Positions 59,391-64,000 of a DNA stretch of 64,000 nt are shown here, piece after piece. Below the pieces are notes generated by a model, which saw nothing but the letters and a program-made list of their open reading frames with translations, did no database searches and was not told the DNA's origin. The stretch lies in contig JAMPFT010000001.1 of the NCBI GenBank assembly GCA_023664305.1, forward strand, positions 104,400-168,399, written 5' to 3'. A program made the position numbers and the translations under genes. The first letter of the stretch is position 1. Each line of letters starts with the position of its first letter. The stretch comes from a bacterium (GTDB taxonomy: Bacteria > Bacillota > Clostridia > Lachnospirales > Lachnospiraceae).

Positions 59391-60347
59391 CTATTTCCCC
59401 TCGGCGGTCAGAACCGTCTCGATATTATAACGCGGTCTCTGCTTTACTTCCGTATATATTTTCCCGATATACTGCCCCACAATGCCGATTGCCATAAGCT
59501 GCAGCCCTCCCAGAAACCAGATTGACAGGATCAGAGAGGTCCAGCCCGGCACCACATGCCCGGTGCAGTAAGAAATCAGCGCGTAAATCAACGCCGCAAA
59601 GGACGCCAGAATGATGAACAGCCCGATACCCAGGATGAAGCTGATCGGCTTGACGCTGAAGGAGGAAATCCCGTCAAATGCCAGCGCCAGCATTTTCTTC
59701 AGGGGATATTTCGATTCTCCCGCCACCCGCTCCTTCCTGTCATAATAAACGCTGTCGGTCCGATATCCCACCAGAGGAATCAGGCCTCTCAGGAACAGAT
59801 TCGTCTCCCTGTATTTTGAAAATTCCTCCACCGCCCGTTTTGACATCAGACGGAAATCCGCATGGTTATAAACCGTTTTCACTCCCATCAGCCCCATCAG
59901 CCTGTAAAAGGCCTGCGCCGTCGTCCGCTTGAAAAAGCTGTCTGTCTTCCGTTCTTTTCTGACTCCGTAGACAATGTCGCAGCCCGCATGATACTTATCG
60001 ATCATCTCTTCGATAACGGAGATGTCGTCCTGCAGATCCGCGTCGATGGATACCGTCACGTCGCACATATCCTTCGCCGTAATCAGACCGGCCGTCAGCG
60101 CGAACTGATGTCCCACATTTGCCGCAAGCTTCACACCCAGAACCTGCGCAGGATAACCGGTGTGTTCCTCGCAGATCAGCTCCCAGGTTCTGTCCCTGCT
60201 CCCGTCATTCACAAAAAGGATAAAGCTGTCTTCCGAAATCTTACCCTTGGCGGCCAGATCGTCCAATACTCCCCGCAGCGCCTCCGAGGCAATCTTCAAC
60301 ACTTCCTCCTCGTTATAACAGGGCACAATAATCGCCAGTTTATCCAT
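59391..60347 (-). CDS. Glycosyltransferase family 2 (GtrB/DPM1-like) with two membrane segments
   Basis: Transfers a sugar from a nucleotide to undecaprenyl phosphate; 318 residues. The GT2 domain has VPCYNEEEVL, FVNDGSRDRTW and the metal-binding DADLQDD. Two C-terminal membrane segments (about 230-255 and 265-290) anchor it, as in GtrB and DPM1. The ATG at 60347 has GAGGAGGAG upstream. With the adjacent membrane protein it forms a typical lipid-carrier glycosylation pair. Confidence 0.92.
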   Translation of the reverse strand: MDKLAIIVPCYNEEEVLKIASEALRGVLDDLAAKGKISEDSFILFVNDGSRDRTWELICEEHTGYPAQVLGVKLAANVGHQFALTAGLITAKDMCDVTVSIDADLQDDISVIEEMIDKYHAGCDIVYGVRKERKTDSFFKRTTAQAFYRLMGLMGVKTVYNHADFRLMSKRAVEEFSKYRETNLFLRGLIPLVGYRTDSVYYDRKERVAGESKYPLKKMLALAFDGISSFSVKPISFILGIGLFIILASFAALIYALISYCTGHVVPGWTSLILSIWFLGGLQLMAIGIVGQYIGKIYTEVKQRPRYNIETVLTAEGK

Positions 60348-60367
60348 ACTGCTCCTCCTCAAATCTT

Positions 60368-60605
60368 CTCCTGATGCCGCGTCTCACCGGATTGTTCACG
60401 CGGGCTGCCTAAAACTCTTCATTTCCGCTCCTGACGCCGCGTCTCATCGTATTGTTCCCGCAGGCTGTCGAAACTCCTCATCTTCGCTCCTGACGCCGCG
60501 TCTCACCGGATTGTTCCCGCAGACTGTCGAAACTCCTTATCTTCGCTCCTGACGCCGCGTCTCACCGGATTGTTCCCGCAGACTGCCTAAAATTCCCCTC
60601 TTTTC
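60368..60605 (-). repeat. 59-60-bp tandem repeat upstream of the GT2 gene
   Basis: Four copies starting at 60368, 60428, 60487 and 60546, each containing CCGCGTCTCACCGGATTGTT-like sequence. Differences are single bases. They lie in the 360-base gap between yebC and the GT2 gene; nothing else recognisable is in that gap (60606-60725 holds no gene). Confidence 0.92.
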
Positions 60606-60725
60606 CGAAAATTTTTCCCTTCTTATGCAGAAAGCTGCCGCAAAACCCGGCATCTCCACGGCGCGCGGCAAAAACATGGCGCACCGCAGGAAACTGCCTC
60701 TTTGCAACAGCCTCCATCGGTTGAC

Positions 60726-61454
60726 TTACTCGTCCCAGTTGTGATATACAGCCTGAACGTCGTCGTCATCCTCCAGAATATCCAGGGTTCTTTGAAGATT
60801 CTTAACCGCCGTCTCATCCGTAAGCGTCACATAATTCTGGGGAATCATCGTCACCTCTGCGCTCAGCATGGGAATCCCTTCCTTCTCCAGAGCACTGCGC
60901 ACCTCCTCAAAGCTGTCCGGATCCGTCAGAATCTCGTAACTGTCCTCTTCCTCGGAAAAATCCTCCGCTCCCGCGTCCAGCGCCGTCATCATCAGGTCAT
61001 CCGCCTCAAGCTCACACTCTTCCCTGTCAATGATAATCTGTCCCTTTTTGTCAAACATAAAGGAAACGCAGCCCGGTGTTCCGACATTTCCCTGGCCCTT
61101 TGTAAACGCGCTCCTGATATTCGCCGCGGTACGGTTCTTATTGTCCGTAAGCGCATCCACGATAATCGCGATGCCGTTGGGGCCGTAGCCCTCGTAGGTC
61201 ACATATTCGTAATTTACGTTTCCGACGTCTCCCGCCGCCTTCTTGATTCCTCTCTCAATCGTATCGTTCGGCATGTTGTTGGCCTTGGCCTTGGCAATCA
61301 CCGTTGCAAGCTTGAAATTATTCGCGGGATCAGGGCCTCCCTCCTTTACCGCCACGGCAATCTCTCTGCCGATGATCGTAAATATTTTGCCCTTTGCCGC
61401 ATCGTTCTTTTCCTTTTTATGCTTAATGTTTGCAAATTTTGAATGTCCTGACAT
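60726..61454 (-). CDS. yebC: YebC/PmpR family protein
   Basis: Cytoplasmic protein of 242 residues, the usual length. N-terminal [17 protein letters not shown], and [18 protein letters not shown] are family marks. Long annotated as a transcriptional regulator; recent work places members in translation of difficult stretches (proline-rich). The promoter at 61506-61534 precedes it. It is followed by a repeat-rich gap before the GT2 gene. Confidence 0.95.
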   Translation of the reverse strand: MSGHSKFANIKHKKEKNDAAKGKIFTIIGREIAVAVKEGGPDPANNFKLATVIAKAKANNMPNDTIERGIKKAAGDVGNVNYEYVTYEGYGPNGIAIIVDALTDNKNRTAANIRSAFTKGQGNVGTPGCVSFMFDKKGQIIIDREECELEADDLMMTALDAGAEDFSEEEDSYEILTDPDSFEEVRSALEKEGIPMLSAEVTMIPQNYVTLTDETAVKNLQRTLDILEDDDDVQAVYHNWDE

Positions 61455-61505
61455 CTGTCTGCTCCTTTTTATCTGTTCTGTTTATTCCCTGAAAAAATCC
61501 TTTTT

Positions 61506-61534
61506 ATCATATCATTTTTTTTGCCGTTCTTCAA
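61506..61534 (-). promoter_or_regulatory. Promoter of yebC
   Basis: Minus strand TTGAAG (61534-61529) and TATGAT (61511-61506) with a 17-base spacer containing an A-tract and TG before the -10. It lies in the 83-base gap after the CBS-domain gene. Confidence 0.55.
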
Positions 61535-61537
61535 GCA

Positions 61538-62938
61538 TTATTCTGACTTTCCTGTGTTTTCGGCACTTTTCGGGCTCCCCTGCTGTTCTTCCGTATCCGT
61601 CAGCCTTGTCACCAGCACGCTCTGGATCATCTTGTTTTCCACCGTCAGTATCTTAAAGCGATATCCTTTATAATCCGTGTCAAACTCTTCGTCCGGCTCG
61701 GGGATCTTGTCCAGCCTGGAAATCAGGAAACCGTTCAACGTGTCGAACTCCTCTTCCTCAAAGGAAATATTCAGACGCTCCTCCAACTCCTCCAACGGAG
61801 TCTTCCCCGCGATGACATACTCGTCTTCGCTCTTTTCCTCAATGTATTGGCTCTCCACGTCATACTCGTCCAGAATATTTCCCACGATCTCCTCCAGAAT
61901 ATCCTCCATGGCTACCAATCCGTCCGTCTGGCCGTACTCGTCCACCACGATGACCATCTGAAGCTTCTTAGCCTGCATTTCCCGAAACAACTCGTCGATG
62001 TTTTTCGTCTGAGGCACAAAGCAGGGTTCCCGCATCAGGCCTTCCAGCTCTCTGAGCGGTATGTCCCGCTCGTCCACCGTCCCGTGAAACCGCAGGGCAT
62101 CCTTTAAATGAAGGATACCGACGATATGGTCGATATTTTCCTCATAAACGGGATAACGGCTGTTTTTGCCGTCCAGCATGAAGGCAATGGCATCTTTTAA
62201 GGACGTGTCCGCATCGATGGCCACTACATTTTTCCGATGGGTCATGATATCCTGCGCTTCCTTGTCCCCAAACTCAAATATGTTGGAGATCATCTCGGCC
62301 TCGCTGGCCTGAATCAGACCCTGCTCGTGACCTTCGTTTACCATGCTGATGATCTCTTCCTCCGTCACATCCGTCTCGTCTTCTTTTCCGTTCACACCGA
62401 ACAGCCTGAGAATCGCGCCGGTCGTCACCGTCACAAGACCCGTAAAGGGCGAGAGCAGCTTCGTCAGAAAATACACCGGGGTAATACAAAAATAAGCCCA
62501 ACGGTCAGGAATCCTTGCCGCCAGCTTCTTTGGGAGCAAAACCCCCAGCGTAAGCGTTATGTACAAGAGCAGCAGCGTGGAAAGCACAGACGCCAAAACC
62601 ATAATTACCTCGGCCGGGATCACCTTCAGTTTCAGCTGCTGTTCCGCAATAAACTGCAGTCCGTTCTCAATCGAACGAAGCAGCAGTCCGAAATGTACGG
62701 CTCCTATCACCACGTTGATCAGCGTCGTGACCAGCTGAATAACGTTTACAAACTCCGCAGGATTGCCAATCATTTCCTTCATCCTGATCGATTTTCTGTC
62801 TTTCTCCTCTTCTGCCCTCCTTTCCACTTCCTTCTCGTTCACCAGACCGAGAGCAGATCCGAAACCGTAAAAGAACAGGTCGATCAATAAGAGAATCATA
62901 AAGAAAATAATACTGGCAGTAGGCCCACTGTCGTCCAT
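61538..62938 (-). CDS. CNNM/CorC-type transporter-associated protein (hemolysin family)
   Basis: Membrane protein of 466 residues: three or four N-terminal membrane segments (DUF21/CNNM), paired CBS domains (SRYPVYEENIDHIVGILHLKD near residue 255, VDEYGQTDGLVAMEDILEEI) and a C-terminal CorC_HlyC domain. Members are linked to magnesium or cobalt efflux; hemolysin is a historical name. ATG at 62938 has AAAGGA 6 bases upstream. A promoter and a GNRA-capped leader hairpin precede it. Confidence 0.9.
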   Translation of the reverse strand: MDDSGPTASIIFFMILLLIDLFFYGFGSALGLVNEKEVERRAEEEKDRKSIRMKEMIGNPAEFVNVIQLVTTLINVVIGAVHFGLLLRSIENGLQFIAEQQLKLKVIPAEVIMVLASVLSTLLLLYITLTLGVLLPKKLAARIPDRWAYFCITPVYFLTKLLSPFTGLVTVTTGAILRLFGVNGKEDETDVTEEEIISMVNEGHEQGLIQASEAEMISNIFEFGDKEAQDIMTHRKNVVAIDADTSLKDAIAFMLDGKNSRYPVYEENIDHIVGILHLKDALRFHGTVDERDIPLRELEGLMREPCFVPQTKNIDELFREMQAKKLQMVIVVDEYGQTDGLVAMEDILEEIVGNILDEYDVESQYIEEKSEDEYVIAGKTPLEELEERLNISFEEEEFDTLNGFLISRLDKIPEPDEEFDTDYKGYRFKILTVENKMIQSVLVTRLTDTEEQQGSPKSAENTGKSE

Positions 62939-63524
62939 AGTAAATCCTTTCCTCCAAATCTTTCCTGATTCCGCGGCTTTCGCCGCAGTGTTATCCCTAA
63001 ATATACCATCTTGTGCGTCATTCGTCAAGAACCGCGCTGACTTTTCGGCGGCGGTGGAGTGTGTTTTCCGGGGCACCGCCAGACTTGTTCCTGCGGGGAC
63101 CCCGGTAAGCTGTTCCTGTGATGGGACGCCGCCAGCCATCCCGCATCCCGGCTCAGACTCGCTTTCGCTTGAGGCCTGACGTAGCGGGTGCTAAGCTCGA
63201 AAGTACGCCGGTAAGCTGTTCCTGCGATGGGACGCTGCCAGCCGCCGCACATTTCTTCCAGACTTCTTTATCCCGTAAGTATGTTCCTGCGGGGTCGCGC
63301 TCCCAGCCGGATGACGGCGGATGTTCCCGCGAAGACTGTGTGCAGCGCCGGCACTTGGCGGGCGTCCCTCAGGCCGCCTATGTGCCGCTGCGCTGCACCC
63401 TCAAGCGCAAGCGTGTCTGAGCGGGAATATCCGCCGGCATCCGGCGTCACTTGCACACCCCCAATTGATAACCTCCACCCACCTCCCTTCCCACATCCCT
63501 TCCAGCATCCCGCGCCGCCCCATC
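62939..63524. repeat. Gene-poor GC-rich gap with imperfect repeats
   Basis: No convincing gene on either strand. Imperfect repeats of GTAAGCTGTTCCTGCGATGG type occur at about 63103, 63210 and 63276, with related TGTTCCTGCGGGG near 63086. ORFs here are short and compositionally biased. Confidence 0.6.
62974..63028 (-). promoter_or_regulatory. Promoter and leader hairpin of the CNNM gene
   Basis: Minus strand TTGACG (63028-63023) and TATATT (63005-63000), spacer 17. The early transcript has GCGGC/GCCGC closed by a GAAA loop. Confidence 0.7.
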
Positions 63525-63866
63525 TTATGTATTCAGCTCCAAACTGATCATCAGGGCGCGGTTCACCTTCTGCATGATATCCCCGTCCAAGTGGCACACT
63601 TTCCCTTTCAGCCTCTTTTTATCCACTGTCCTGAGCTGCTCCAAAAGCACCACGGAATCCTTATCCATATCATACAGGGCGGCGTTCAGTTCAATATGGG
63701 TAGGCAGCTTCGCCTTGTTCATCTTAGAGGTGATTGCGGCGCAGATGACCGTCGGACTGTGTTTGTTTCCCATGTCATTCTGAACGATCAGAACCGGCCT
63801 GATGCCTCCCTGTTCCGAACCGATCACCGGTCTCAAGTCTGCGTAATATACATCTCCTCGTCTCAT
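63525..63866 (-). CDS. mazF: MazF/PemK-type endoribonuclease toxin
   Basis: Sequence-specific mRNA interferase of 113 residues. The family marks are [21 protein letters not shown] at the start (residues 1-21, with the key Gly and Arg), RPVLIVQND, and [10 protein letters not shown]. It is close to NdoA/EndoA of Bacillus. GGAGGG precedes the ATG. A short GTG-initiated ORF of about 22 codons (63863-63931) ends in ATGA overlap with it; no recognisable MazE-type antitoxin is seen in the 134 bases before the window edge. Confidence 0.92.
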   Translation of the reverse strand: MRRGDVYYADLRPVIGSEQGGIRPVLIVQNDMGNKHSPTVICAAITSKMNKAKLPTHIELNAALYDMDKDSVVLLEQLRTVDKKRLKGKVCHLDGDIMQKVNRALMISLELNT

Positions 63867-63945
63867 TTTCCCTCCAGATAGTTCATAATGTTTCTGGAAA
63901 AAGTATTACCGCTTTCTCTGCGTCTATTCACTGCAGTTTACAACT

Positions 63946-64000
63946 TCACCCCTTTTTGTATATACTCTCGGAAGCCTTCTGCTCAGATCGCAGATCAGTT
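63946..64000 (-). CDS. Possible C-terminal end of an upstream gene
   Basis: An open frame runs in from the window edge and ends at TGA 63946-63948 (about 17 codons, ending IYKKG). Too short to identify; alanine racemase often precedes mazF in Firmicutes, but this is not shown. Confidence 0.2.
   Translation of the reverse strand, partial: TDLRSEQKASESIYKKG

Overview
The window looks like the chromosome of an anaerobic, spore-forming member of the Firmicutes, most likely Clostridia/Lachnospiraceae. The reasons are: a fairly GC-rich genome with Firmicutes-type promoters and strong Shine-Dalgarno sites; sporulation genes (yqfC, yqfD, a spoIIIE/ftsK translocase next to a TepA-like ClpP protein, a YaaH-like LysM/GH18 protein); anaerobic electron-bifurcation genes (nfnA/nfnB) and formate-tetrahydrofolate ligase (fhs). 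No rRNA, tRNA, CRISPR array, prophage or complete insertion sequence was recognised. The species assignment is inference.

Layout. 1-5.3 kb: a helicase cut by the window edge, gltX, and a TetR-regulated ABC exporter. 5.3-13.3 kb: MATE transporter, hybrid histidine kinase, and the proB - DUF896 - 5-formyl-THF cyclo-ligase - proA operon behind a long structured leader. 13.3-19.1 kb: two flavoproteins, an unknown membrane-anchored protein and a SpoVB/MurJ-type flippase. 19.2-23.5 kb: the conserved yqfC-yqfD-phoH-pgpH-ybeY block, here with a degenerate PgpH and an array of overlapping mini-ORFs. 23.5-29.8 kb: pyrimidine nucleoside phosphorylase, PL11 rhamnogalacturonan lyase, YaaH-like hydrolase, endonuclease III. 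29.9-38.8 kb: asnB - response regulator - sensor kinase - lipoprotein operon, S41 protease, NhaC-type antiporter, ParB-like protein.

38.9-43.6 kb is the accessory island: a 39-bp minisatellite, two tandem copies of a small hydrophobic toxin with an antisense promoter (type I toxin-antitoxin) plus a truncated third copy, a broken AraC/GyrI regulator, a tandem GNAT behind a leader peptide, an XRE regulator behind a structured leader, and dispersed hairpin elements. 43.6-64 kb returns to core genes on the minus strand: AlkZ-like glycosylase, rlmH, nfnB and nfnA split by a GNAT gene, fhs, spoIIIE, tepA, glycosyltransferases, yebC, a CBS-domain transporter and mazF.

The strongest theme not explained by ordinary gene content is repeat growth at gene ends. 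At least nine tandem arrays (18 to 80 bp units) sit in 3' or 5' ends of genes or just outside them. In two of them (yqfD and nfnB) the repeat unit is a copy of the gene's own C-terminal codons and stop. In the yqfD-phoH junction this produces a chain of seven stop-start (ATGA) overlaps. These, the leader-peptide switch at 41.0 kb and the toxin duplication are the best candidates for new biology.
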